From: Aspidapion aeneum
Lineage: Eukaryota > Arthropoda > Insecta > Coleoptera > Brentidae
DNA: 64,000 bases
NCBI GenBank assembly: GCA_963576565.1
Contig: OY755039.1
Location: 28,720,602-28,784,601 of the forward strand
Direction of reading: 5' to 3'
The first letter of the stretch is position 1. Every line of letters starts with the position of its first letter. Below are positions 36,851-48,576 of this stretch, in pieces. A program made the translations under genes and the position numbers. The notes beneath the pieces are model-generated. The model was not told the origin of the DNA. It saw only the letters and a list, made by a program, of their open reading frames with translations, and searched no databases.

Positions 36851-36885
36851 GTCCAAACAAGCAGGGGAGGTTCATTCACCTAGAG

Positions 36886-37099
36886 CAGTAGCGTGTCGTG
36901 GATAAAAGGGCGGAGGGGTGGGGGGGCGAAGACCTCAGAAGCGCAAATATAGGTATGGGAGTGAAATAAATTACAAACCTTTTTTTAAAATAATAACACT
37001 ATTAATTCTATTTTTTTCTCAAAGGACGCCAGGGGCGCCAAGCGCAGAGGGGCGGGGGGGACGTTCGCCCCCCCTCTCCCCCTATACGACACGCCACTG
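36886..37099. mobile_element. hAT-like MITE with perfect 8-bp TSD
   Basis: 214 bp, CAGTAGCGTGTCGTGG ... ATACGACACGCCACTG, with ACCTAGAG on both sides (36878-36885, 37100-37107). Confidence 0.9.
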
Positions 37100-37135
37100 A
37101 CCTAGAGTTCAGTAAATAGTGGAGCATATACAAAG

Positions 37136-37835
37136 TGACAACCAGTGATCTTGATGACGGGTAAAAATGCAATATGTGTTGATCCGGCCTGAAAGACAAA
37201 GAGCTGTCGTAGGTCACGGTCTATAGTTTGTTTTCTTCTATTTGCATTAGATCTTTTCATTGATCGAAAAAATATGAGAGAAACAAAAACTACTTTTTGC
37301 CCGATTAGCCACGAAACTTGTTTGATTTTCAAATTCACGGGTGCGAAATTCCACGTTTGTTAGTATTATTTGGCTTAAAAATTCCGTTGATTGACGCTCA
37401 CTGTCTTGATGACGGGTAAAAATGCAATATGTGTTAATCCGGCCTGAAAGACAAAGAGCTGTCGTAGGTCACGGTCTATAGTTTGTTTTCTTTTATTTGC
37501 ATTCGATCTTTTCATTGATCGATATTGTATAGCAGTTTTAGCCTGCTTTTGTTTTTTGTTTCTCTCGTATCTCGGTAGATGACGCATCTTGCGATAGTTT
37601 TCTCACTATGTACATTTGATTAGAGACAAAACCGTCTAATTAACTTCGCAAGATTTGTCACATTGACCAGCAGTGTTCTGAGGAGTCCCATAAGGACGAA
37701 ACAGTTAACTGTCAACACTTATTAGGTGTCCATTAGATCTTGGACCACCGTGAGGTTAAGCTTTCAGGCTACCCACGGAAAAATATGAGAGAAACAAAAA
37801 CTCCTTTTTGCCCGATTAGCCACGAAACTTGTTTG
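37136..37835. repeat. Duplicated 190-bp segment, second copy split
   Basis: 'gatgacgggtaaaaatgcaa' begins near 37152 and 37409; the copies agree to 'tcattgatcga'. The continuation of the second copy (aatatgagagaaacaaaaac) reappears only at 37783, so about 260 bp was inserted at 37521-37782. Confidence 0.7.
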
Positions 37836-38192
37836 ACCAGCGACAATCCTCAATTTTTTCGTCGCCGCGGGGGCATGCGGGGCCAGTACTCGGGGTTCCC
37901 GGGTAAGAAGGGCCTCTAAAAAATGGGCAGAATTTTATTTATTGATTTGTTCTTAAATTGTTCATTACTTAACTAAAAAGTACTTGGAGGGCATTTCTGG
38001 AAAAGGAGCCAACAGCCATTTGTCTACAAAGAACCAACCGGTTGGATCTGTTTAAATAAAAGTCACGAAACCGTTTTGTCGGCTTGTCGTTTGGTTCGAT
38101 AGTGCTTGTGTCGCCTGGATCTTTTACCAGCATCTAAATATATTTGATTGTAGGCGCTTGGCACTTATAATGCAAAATTTAGGTTTTGGCGC

Positions 38193-38640
38193 TTGGTTCC
38201 GTTTCCAGTAATGCTCTCCACTTGTTTTCTTGACATAAATCTGCCATTAAAGCAAAAATGCAAATATTTTGATGAAATATTCCATAAAGATATTGATGCC
38301 AGTGAATTGGAGTTAGAATGTCTTTATTTGGTAAAATATCTGAAGGATGAGAGTCCCAAAAAGAAGATAATACATATTTTAGAATTATACCAACTTCTAA
38401 ATACAGACGAAATTATCGATACCTTTCCAAATGTTAGTTTGTCAATGATGATCACAAACTATAGTGGCGAAAACCGTTTTTTAACGCTTGGTTTAATTAA
38501 AAATGACAACGTTTTTTCACTGATAAGCATCTATCGATAGAGCCTGGCGTCCCTAAAGAAATTGACTTTGAAGAAGGGATTAATGAATTTGCCCAAAAAA
38601 AATCAGCGAATGTAAATACCATTTTTGTTTATCTAGTTTT
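38193..38640 (+). pseudogene. hAT transposase C-terminal relic
   Basis: An open segment (115 codons) covers the dimerisation end of hAT-type transposases: LELYQLLNTDEIIDTFPNVS, then NYSGENRFLTLGLIKND, which corresponds to the usual 'ASGERSFSKLKLIKN' block with several replacements. Near 38530 the frame shifts, and the terminal block continues in another frame (DFEEGINEFAQKKS, about 38560-38610). The DNA-binding and catalytic parts are absent. Similar to transposon-derived ZMYM/52-kDa-repressor-like insect proteins. Dead fragment. Confidence 0.65.
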
Positions 38641-39299
38641 TAGTATTAAGATTAAATTTTTTCTCTATACAGACTAAATATATTTTTTAGTGTTGTTGTT
38701 TTTTTATATCAACCTTTTTTTAAACTAAGGTTAACAATTTTTATATTTTAAAGAAAATGGCGAGAGGGCCCCTAAGATCAGAAGTGCCAACATGGTGAAA
38801 GACGGCCCTCCGCCAATGCAGCGTTTTTCCTGTGTATGATCGCCGGTGAATGCTAAAACCCAAGTTCTGTTTCACTCCATAAACAAAAGAGTTTACAAAG
38901 TAATTTACAAAATGTTGATTGTTATAAGGGAAGCGTTGAAGGGAGCGCCAGGCCAAATAGGTAAGTAAATTTTGGGTCCACTGAACTGTTAAATGAGTTT
39001 CGTAATTTAGGGCGAAACCATGCTTTCGTTTTTAATTTTAGAAGTGTTAAGGTTACTGTTTGAGGGAGTGGCGTACAAAAAATTTGTTCATAGAATTTAT
39101 TATACAGTGCGGACGTCAACCCCTTCCCCTTTTCGTTAAATGTAGCAAAACTGACATTTATAAAAATAAAGTCATCATATTCTCCATCTCCTTGTCGAAG
39201 GCTGGATATCATCAAGGCAATTCTAATTTTATTAGCAGCTGCTCTGAATAATTCGGTTGAGGTTACTATTACCAGTCTCTCAAGTTTTTAATCCAGGAT

Positions 39300-40500
39300 G
39301 TTCTTCTCCTTCCTTGACATCTCTTTCCTTTTATTTTTCCTTTCATTATGTTTTGTAGTAGCGCATATTTGGCTCCAAAATATTCAAGTTTTCTTCTTTT
39401 TAAAACGTTATCACTTCTTTATCCTTCTGAATTCTTCGACGCAATTCCACATTCGTAACTCTGTCACTCCATGATATTTTTAATAGACGCCGATAACACC
39501 ATCTTTCTAATACCTCAAGTCTATCCATTTCAGATTTTCAGTCCAAGCCTCTGATCCATAGACTTCAAAACACGTGGCATCCTAGCATTCTTAGCCTAAG
39601 CTTTAAATTTATGTCCTGGCTACAGAGAAATGTTTTAATCTTGACAAATGCTGATCTAGCTATTTCTATTCGCAGTCTTATCTCTGGTGCTTGGTTCAAC
39701 GTTTCAGTTATCCAGGTACCCAAATATTTATACTTTTTTGCCCTCTGTATTTGTGTATTATTAATTACAAGATTTCCTTGAGCATTTTCGTTTTTTGTTA
39801 TAATCATAAATTTTGTTTTCTTAAGATTAATTTTTAGACCATAGGTATTACATTTATCGTTCAATTTTTGCATAAGGGTTTGAAAGTCTCCAAGGTCGTC
39901 TGTTTTAATAATAGTATCATCGGCGAATCGTAAGTTGTTTAAAACCTGTCCATTGATAGTTACTCCTTCTTCTCCGTTATTCAGGGCTTCTCGAAAAATT
40001 GACTCGCTGTATATGTTAAACAGAAGTGGAGAAAGCACACAGCAAAACGAACGCCTCGCAAAATGCTTACTTTCTCTGAAAGTTGTTCCTCAACTCTAAC
40101 GTTGGTCTTTTGTCTCCAGTAAAGATTTCTATGATTCCAGTATCTCGGCTATCAATGTTCAGATTCTGAAGTATTTCAACAAGTTTGTGATGTTTAACAT
40201 TATCAAATGCTTTTTCAAAGTCAATAAAGCGCACATACAGGTCTTGATTCATGTCCAGGCATCTTTGTGCCAGCACGGGTGTGGCTCATGAGGGAAATTG
40301 TTCGATGATCAGAACATTCTTTGGCATTTGGTTTTTTAGGAATCGTTATAAAGGTAGACACTAACCAATCTTCTGGTATACTTTTTGTTAGGTAAATGAT
40401 ATTAAATAAGTCAACCAAAACCATAATGACATCATCCTCTATAAGCTTAAGGAGTTCAACCGGTAATTCATCAGGACCATCTGCCTTACCTCCCTTCGTT
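39300..40500 (-). pseudogene. Non-LTR retrotransposon RT relic (RTE-like, tentative)
   Basis: Reading on the minus strand from about 40490: KADGPDELPVELLK, IPEDWLVSTFITIPKK, then a deletion with frameshift near 40290, FIDFEKAFDNVKHHKL (about 40220), another shift, SPLLFNIY, LRFADDT (the catalytic FADD, about 39915), GLKINLKKTKFM and KYLGTWI. Downstream of 39565 the frame is lost, although traces of the C-terminal region continue towards 39300. Endonuclease and start are missing. Clade placement rests on general look only. Confidence 0.75.
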
Positions 40501-41109
40501 TATTTGATAGCATATAAGATTTGGTGAAGGTAAAATTGGTGAACCTGTATCATCGTGATCAGTGGACGTAATCATAATATTATTTTAAAAAACTTTTAAG
40601 AACTCCAGATCTCTTTTAGTTTAGAAGTTATCTATAAAAAAAGCCAAAAAAAATCAAAAAAGTCAAATCTCTAACCTTTCAAGAATAAAACTGTTTTATA
40701 AGAAGCAACTATATTCTTCTAAGGTCATCCGAGTTCACTTCAAATAATATTGTTCAATGTTCAGTCCTTTACATTCCCAACCCACGCAAATTTATAGCAA
40801 TGCAAAATATATTTAGTTTTATTTATAAACAATGATTTTATATAACAATACAAACTATTCACTGCTATTTAAAGGGTTCCAACAAAAAAATATTACCAGA
40901 ATCACGATAGCCTCAGCAGGAACCGAATCCTAAATAAATATTCTAACCTCATCAGCCTTAAATTTAATGTAACTGAACATATCAGAATTAGATCGACTCA
41001 GGTTTCAGCAGGTAGGCATTAGACCACTTGCCGAAAAACGCAAAAGTTACCGCAGGGTCATTCCTAAATGGCTATAAAGCACGCGATCGGTGCAATAAAT
41101 ATTAACTGC

Positions 41110-42990
41110 GAATTTTACCTTCTGGAAAAAGACCTGGAAGTGCTTAACTGGCATGGAATTATATTCCAACCAGTATTACAGTCATCAGAACAATGCTTGC
41201 GTATGGCGCAATAGTCTTGTTCGAGAAGGTACATCAAAGAAGTTCTTCCTCAAGGGCCAAACTAACCAGATTACAACGACAGACCAGTCTTGCCATATAT
41301 GGTGCAACGAGCTCAGCCCATCGACTGCACTTGAATGCTCAATAAACTTACCTCCGATTCACATTTTCTTAGAGGCGGAGGGCCAACCACCAGCATCGTA
41401 GGGCAAACATAGTGATATCAACAGACCTAATTAGGGAACAGGAGTTGGACGCAACTCTAGGAATGATATCCGGCCCCATGCTCAACAAGGAAGGACTGGT
41501 TAAAGAACAGGACCAATTTTTCAAATAACGATAGCTTCTGGTATATCGACGGATCCAAAATGCCATTAGGCGTTGGATCTAGAGTTGTTAGTATCCAAGA
41601 AAAAGTCAAGATTAAACATAGTCTCGGCTAATTGGCTAGACTGGTTAAAGACCAGGACCAATTTTTCAAATAACGATAGCTTCTGGTATATCGACGGATC
41701 CAAAATGCCATTAGGTGTTGGATCTGGCTTTGTTAGTATCCAAGAAAAAGTCAAGATTAAACATAGTCTAGCCGAGACTATGTTTAATCTTGGCTACTAT
41801 ATTTCAGGCCAAATTCCTGGCCATTAAACTGACTACGAATAAAACAACATGACACTAAAAATCTTCTCCGACAGTCAAGCAGCCTTGAGATTCCTATACG
41901 GTATCATCAAGAACCCTGAGAAGATGCAGAAAATGTGTCATTAGTATGGATACCAGGGCATTCTGGGCACGAGGGAAATGAGGCCGCAGACCAAGCAGCG
42001 AGGGAAGCGACATCTGCCGAATTTTTTGGCCCCCAACCAGCCCTGGAGATATCTTACAATGCTGCTAAATCAACCATATTAAAGTATATAAAATAAATAT
42101 AAATATGGATGGAGAATAGCTTCCAACAATACTGGATAAATACGCCAGAATTGGCTCACTCTAAAGAATTCATTAAAGGACCTTGTAGAAGGAGACCCTG
42201 GAACATCATTGGATTTACCAGACAGGAGATACGTATAGTGACTGGTCTTTTTACGGGTCACTGTCGAGTAAGAGTACCCATGCACAGAATGGGACTAACA
42301 GAAGAGACTGAATGTAGACTCTGTTTGGAGGATGGTTAAACAGTCAGACATGTCCTGTACTAATGTCCGGCTATTACACTGTAAAAAAATTGTCTTAGAT
42401 CAAAGCAAATTGCGTTGAAATAAAATATTTTGTGCTTTCCTATTCACCAAGAGAATATTTTCCTGATTTAGAATAAAAAATGTCTTGCCTTTTATTTTAA
42501 CGTGAAACAGAAATTGTTTTATTATAAATTGGAATTGAATTAATCTAAGGCACCGTTTTCTCTGGAAGCAAAATATTACTTATATGAAGACAATTTGCTT
42601 TGTTACAAAATGGAGTATACTGAAACAAAACAATTGAAGATTAAAAATAAAGTCTCATTTCAAGATTAAACGCTGCGTTGAACTAAAGAAAAATATTTTA
42701 GTTCAAAACAAATTGTTTTAAAGTAAAACAATTTATTCAAGAAAAAAACGTGTTTTCACTTTTGGTAAACCTCAGATTGATTCAGATGATCTAAACAGTG
42801 TCTCACTCAAACTGATAGCCGGCCTTTTTGGAGGACTAGGCATACAGTGGTGAGAAACCATTCAAAAGTGAGCCGCAATAGACCCACTGGTGGTCGCAGT
42901 GGAAGGGCTGCAAGGCCCACACATATATTAATCATGATCGTCATCCCCCTTTTAAACCATACATGGCTACGCTATAATTTTTTTTAAAAA
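41110..42990 (+). pseudogene. Non-LTR retrotransposon 3' part with RNase H, heavily decayed
   Basis: Pieces in changing frames: thumb-type region (TALECSINLPPIHIFLEAEG, 41330-41390), RNase H start (FWYIDGSKMPLGVGSG, 41685), RNase H end (WIPGHSGHEGNEAADQAARE, 41945), and a cysteine region (RIVTGLFTGHCRVRV, MGLTEETECRLCLEDG, 42230-42340). A tail block (PQIDSDDLNSVSLKLIAG, about 42770) follows after 42755. A 145-bp segment is tandemly duplicated at 41494-41790. About 380 bp of unrelated sequence beginning CACTGTAAAAAAATTG (42373-42755) splits the tail. RNase H and the cysteine tail are typical of R1/Loa/Jockey-group elements. Confidence 0.75.
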
Positions 42991-43323
42991 GTTGAACGCT
43001 TTGTGGAGACGTTTGACCGGGTAATTTTCACCCAGGGAATCATTGCCTAGCTCGAAGCTTCTTAAAAGACACATAAGACATAAAAGACATTACCAACAGT
43101 CATTAGCTAGGAAACAAGGAAAATTATAGCATGTATCAGATTACTTTAGTTTGATAAAACGCACGCAAAGAGGCGCTATAAAGTGTACTAGAGAGCTCAA
43201 GCTTAATAGGCATGTAAGGATGCTACAATTTCCGTATCGATATTCTGTCTGCCATACATTTTGGGACCGGGAGGTTATAAATGAACTGATTTAGCTATAT
43301 ATGGCAGACGCTGTATGTATAAC

Positions 43324-43792
43324 CAGGGCTATCAAAATGGACGGGCCACGATCCTCCACTTTGTTGCCGTCACATCCGGGGCTGATTTTTTTTTGATGGT
43401 CACGTTACGACACAGCTGATTGTCTTTAAAATATTGCAGTTAGAATGACGGTTCATGGATATTTGATTTTTTTTAAAAATAAAGCCGTTTTTTAGATTGT
43501 TTTTACTTTATTCTGGCAGAACAATTTTTTTTAAATGTATAGTAAGCCCTAATTTTTGCTAAATCTTGAAGATTTTAACCTTTTAATCATGTTGCTTCCT
43601 TACAAACCTTTGGTGGAATATCGAGATGGTGTCTGAGAATATTTCACTGAAATTTTGCGGAAATCTGTAGTGCCATTTTGAAAATATCATAAAAAAACGT
43701 CTGACCTCCCATAAGACCCAATGTAAAATTCAGCCCCGGGAGAACAGCTGATTTTTTCAGGGTCGTGGCCTCTATTTTTGTGTTGGCCTTGG
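43324..43792 (+). mobile_element. Simple, complete copy of the 6-bp-TSD MITE family
   Basis: 469 bp, CAGGGCTATCAAAATGGAC ... TTGGCCTTGG, flanked by TATAAC (43318-43323, 43793-43798). Reference copy for interpreting 8852-10549. Confidence 0.88.
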
Positions 43793-44193
43793 TATAACAT
43801 ATTTAAAAGATATAGAGCCGCGACAAACTTTTTGAAGTCAAATTTATTTGTGTCAAAATCAAAGGATAAAAATATCGGTTCGGTTTATATATACTCTAGC
43901 ATCATTTAGAGAGAGACACGCCTTCCGTTCGTGTTAATTCATAAGCGTTGGAAAATAACGAAACAACCCATATATCCACGGTCCGTAAAGGAACCGGTTA
44001 TCTGGTAACTCTGTGTCATGGCAGCCGTGACGTCAGGGCTACGTCACAGTTTGCCTAAGAATCAGCAGTCAAACGGTGTTTATAGCGTAATTTCGTCTTT
44101 TGCGAGGAAATTTTCTACATTTTGGGTCTTGTCGTCTTGTTCCGTGCTTGCTATAAATGTATTAAAGACTAACTAAAAGAAATTTAAATCCAG

Positions 44194-44352
44194 AGTTCCG
44201 TTTAAGTAAGCTATAATAAATAGGTTCGCGTGTGAAGTAAGCAATAAGAAATGGTTGATTTCTTAGTTCCTTCTGCTTACTTTTTACTGTTACTAAACCG
44301 AACAGTTAATTTTTCCTTGCAGCTTATGTCTTACTGCTTACTTTACGGAACC
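44194..44352. repeat. Small inverted-repeat element(s), 'GTTCCGT.AAGTAAGC'
   Basis: 'agttccgtttaagtaagc' (44194), 'ggttcgcgtgtgaagtaagc' (44223) and the complement 'gcttactttacggaacc' (44336-44352). ATAAAT is near both outer sides of the 44223-44352 part. Confidence 0.5.
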
Positions 44353-45764
44353 ATAAATCCAGCTTAAAACTTATTTTTAATGAAACTTATTATTATTATA
44401 TCTGTCAACAGACTGTACACTCTATGAAAAAATAGATGAAGATCTTAAGTTATTCTTACAGTTGTGAGATATTTTTTTGTCCCATTTCCTTTTTTGAAAG
44501 AACTTAAAAACTCCAAAAAGCGATGCTCTATTTTTTTTTGATTAAGGTACCTTAAAGAGCATCAAATTTTAATAATAAAAAAGTTAGCAATGGTTAACTT
44601 GGAACACCCTGTATACCGCTCAAGCAGGATGGAAGGAATATTAGCCTTGCGTTACAGTCAATGTATTTTTATTATGATTTTTCTTGCGTAAAGAAATCCT
44701 GAATCTTTGCTTTATATAATTTATGGATGCTCCCTTACTGCTACATTTTTAGTTATTTTAATTTCTTTTCCTTTTGATAAAATTTCTCAAAAAAAATTAT
44801 AATTTTAGTTACTTCCTACGCACCAAAAAATCAATAATATGTGCCTAGTTTGCTTTATTGTTCGGCGAAAAAGTTTAATTAAATTGAACAAGAGAGTCGA
44901 TTTAACTTAGGAAAAGTGTTTATAATCGTGTCCTGAATCTGATATTGATAAAACTATTGGAATTTTTATCATACATTTTTAAATTATTTCATTTTTTAAT
45001 AAATTTTGGTATCTTTTAAATGGATCTATCTTTATTTCTCTCATAATATAACCTATTTGTCTCTCTCAATTGATCGTGGAGCAGGCAGCCGCGTCATAGG
45101 CTGCCGAGTTCTTATTGTCTGGTTTATTTACAGACCATGCCATATACCGGGGTGAGGGACAATTTTTTTATTATCAAAAAACAAAGCCTATCAGTGCACA
45201 CAACCAGAAAGAGAAAATTTTTATAAAATTTTTTTTTTGTTTTCACTCTTAGCAAAGCCCTTCAAATTTTTGCCTTTTGGACATCCTTTGCAGGGATTTT
45301 TTATTACTCACAATTCGATGCTTTGAAATCAATTGAAAATATCATGGGTTTATTTTATGATGTTTTTAAAAGCATCTAATTCTACAAAAATAATGGATGG
45401 ATTTGTTTTTGTTTGGTTGTTACTTCAGCACGTACCACCCTAAATTCCAGATATGTCCAAGTTTTCTCACATAAAAAAAAGTATTTAAAATAGGTTGTTT
45501 TTGAAAACCTGCAAAAATATGGGATCGAATTTTGGCTGTCCAGTTTTCGCTGGGACTGTTCGTTTTTTCTTAAATCACCTTTGGATTTTAATCCGATCTA
45601 TAGCACCTATATTTTGCATATACGAACATAGAGGGCGACATTCTTAGAATGTCTTTATTAAAACGTAACCTTAATCTTTACCTAACCTAAATTCAAAGTC
45701 GTCAGTGCGATACATATAGTTTTATAGCTACCGTGAATTTTTTAAGTTAACAAACCAGCCGAAA

Positions 45765-46020
45765 AATGGAATTAAACCGAGGCTTAAATTTAAATGTTTT
45801 ACAACTTTCGAAGGAAATTATCTCAAGAAGAATGCTTTGCCGAGTTGATTTCTGTTTTCGGTAATGAAGTCGACAGTTTCTCGTTGGTATGGAGAATTCA
45901 AGCATGGACGGATTAGCCTTAGCGACGATCCAAGGCCAGCTGCACCAAAATCGGCTCTCAACCACGAAACCATCGATGCTGTGCGCATGCTCATTACGAA
46001 AGATCGACATGTGACATAAT
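45765..46020 (+). pseudogene. Mariner transposase N-terminal fragment
   Basis: With one or two frameshifts the plus strand reads KSTVSRWYGEFKHGR, ISLSDDPRPAAPKSALNHET, IDAVRMLITKDRHVT. This is the helix-turn-helix region found before the catalytic domain in mariner-type (SETMAR-like) transposases. The DDD catalytic part is absent and a stop follows at about 46018. Dead. Confidence 0.65.
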
Positions 46021-47094
46021 GCGAGAATAAGGCTTCATCAAGGATTTCAAAGACTTCAATTCAAAAGAAAAGACAACCCTCATAAAATGGTTAAATATTT
46101 TGCTTAAATTCACATTTTATTGATTTTATGATTTCTAAAATTTTAAACAAGCATACTTACATCTATGTATCTATCAAAATAGACAAAACTCTTTTTTAAA
46201 AAGTAACTTTTTGAATACCATTTTCTTCAATACTTTATTTTCTTTGTATTTTATTCAAAAAGCAAGTTTAATAACAACTTAGCAATAAAAAAAATTTTAA
46301 ATAAAAAAACCCAACTGCTAAATCTACTTGTACCTACTAGTCGCAGTTTTATTCCTATAAAGTATGATATGCTTAACCTTTTAGTTTTGATGCCCAAAGC
46401 GCACGAAATTATACAGTTTTGTATTTTCATGAATCAGGTTATTCGGGTAATTTTGTACCCAACTGCGACTATTAGTTACAAGTAGATTTAGCAATTGGGT
46501 GTTATGAATTTTTTTTATTACCAACTTTTAGGTTTAATTCTTATTCAGCCTTATAAAAAAACTATGCATTTACCAGTCATTTAGCGATACCAAAAAAGTA
46601 CGTATAGATTTTCTAGAGACGCGAACAGGAACAGGAAGGAGGGAACTAGTAAAATGTTGTTGCAAGAAATCTTAAAGCGTGTGAAGAGACAATTTTTGAA
46701 ATCGCTCTATATTTGTGCAAATTATAGCACAGCTATTACTAATAAGGAGGGTGGGGAGGAAGGTGGGAGAGGGAAGGGGAAACTAGTAAAATAGTGTTGG
46801 AAAAAAAGTCTTAAAGCGTGTGTAGAAAGAATTTTTGAAATCGCCCTACATTTCATAAAATTATGCGAATATGGTTTTTAAGAGGGTGGGTGAGAGCAAG
46901 GTATTACAAAGTAATAACAGCAAATTAGAGGACAATTGCAATGGGTTATCAAAGGCATTTCAATAAAATCGTCTGAAATTTGCGTAATTTGTATGCGTTA
47001 AAGCCGACATCACGTGACAAAATGGCGTCTGACGACCGCCATATTGACCTGTGTTTAAAAAAAATATAGCCTATAGCACCTTCGGGCACAGTAG

Positions 47095-47200
47095 CAATTT
47101 AACGACAGTTTTTTGTCAAAATCGGTTCAGCCGTTTAGCCTCTAGCTCGACACAAACATACATATTTACATACATACATGCTTTCGCCGTGCTGCAGTTG
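47095..47200 (-). repeat. Inverted 'aatcggttcagccgttta' block with (CATA)n
   Basis: 'caaaatcggttcagccgttt', 'agcctctagctcgacacaaac' and (CATA)n: the complement of the ccgatttt/microsatellite block seen in other elements, with unrelated flanks. Confidence 0.55.
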
Positions 47201-48576
47201 GGTAAAAAAATGTAAATTGATGCTTTTAAATAGAGTTAAAAGCTCTTGGCTTTTAAAATAATGGCTTTTTACAAAAGCAAACTCAACAATTAATTCTTAA
47301 AAAATAAGGGATGGCGTTTTTCGGTTTTTATGCTTAGTTAAGCACATATCGCCCCAAATTGCAAATAAGGGATGGATGAGTTAACCGAACCCCTATTTTA
47401 ACACAAAATTATTCAAAATGGGTTGTTAAATAAAAACTTGCAAAAATATGCATGGGAAACAGAGAGTATAATACTGGATGATTATAAATTCAATTCCCAT
47501 TCAAATTTGCTGTGTAAAAGAGGGTCAAAAATGTGGCTTACGCTACCGTAATCACTAACAGTTTTGTGATTTCCAGGAGTCTGTGCAAATATTAAAAATA
47601 ATTTTCAAATTTTGGGAGACATTTCAGTATTTAAAACACAACTAAGCAATCTTAATGTCTTTAAGCAAAAGTATCGAACGCACCCAATCTGGTGATACGT
47701 GCCTAATCCCTTCTTGTAAAGTTTAACAGAGGCTATCGCACCCTTCAAGAGCAAGTTTCACACTTCAAATATTAGCAGTGTTCCATCAGGCCGTTCGAGA
47801 GTCATAAAACCGTCCGAAAAATCCCAAAGCGCGCGCATTGCAGTACGAGGACTGTCCTAAAACGGTTTTGGTTAGATGGAAGGACCAAATAACTGTCCAA
47901 AAACCGAATGCTGTTCGATTCACTTCCGGCATGTGATCATATGCGAGGGAGTTAAATTCAAAGTCACGTGACTAAAAGAAAGCGTAGGTAAGGTGTCTCG
48001 CGTAAAGATAGATTGAAGGCAACGTATAAATTCGAGAGCACGAAATTAAAGTTGCACACAGAAGGGATTACACAATTACATAGGATTATTATAATATATT
48101 TTTAATTTTAGTTCTTTAAAATGCAAAATTTAATTTATATTTACAAACTATAAACCACTACAGACTGCCTAATAAACTAATCATACCAAAACACTTGCAT
48201 TAGCACATATTTTTTATCGAAACTTGTGAAAAAATATTTATTTTTTCTAATATCTAAATTTTTATGTGAAATTTATATATTTATTTGTATTTTGTAATTT
48301 GATTTTTACAAAATATTTGTGAAATTACCTACATATTATAGAAAGCCTTAATATTCACAAAGTTTTTGTAATTTTATTCATTTTTCGGAAATAAAGACCG
48401 TGATACTTCTAAGAAGTTAGGAAAATCACATTTTGTAGCTTGTACTTTGGTAGGTAGACCTTTCAAACAAGATATCACTCAATAGGATTTTTGTTTAAAG
48501 CAAGAAACTTGAGAATTATAATGAAGACTGAAAAAATTTGGCTTGACAGGCTATAGCTTTGGACAGACTGGACGTA

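Larger units (their letters stand above)
35536..37140 (+). pseudogene. Transposon-associated gene relic interrupted by three insertions
   Basis: Coding pieces lie at about 35560-35754 (AKPSLKPSHKENCFRMAKK, VFECNACCMILKNGD), 36576-36793 (SMNKVVQNCL, KIHVLIDHLQETF) and 36851-36885, perhaps resuming at 37100-37140. They are split by MITEs at 35755, 36794 and 36886. At the first split, removing the insertion and one TA rejoins the frame without a shift. The KIHVLIDHL block resembles the SLKVHFLLSHLDFF block of the relic at 62362-63035. I recognise this only as a multi-copy, uncharacterised gene type carried by mobile elements of arthropods; its function is unknown to me. No intact start or end. 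Confidence 0.65.

Noticed and set aside
44030..44060. CRE-like TGACGTCA regulatory site
   Set aside because: Single occurrence near a second 'tacgtcac' but with no gene beside it; chance is likely.
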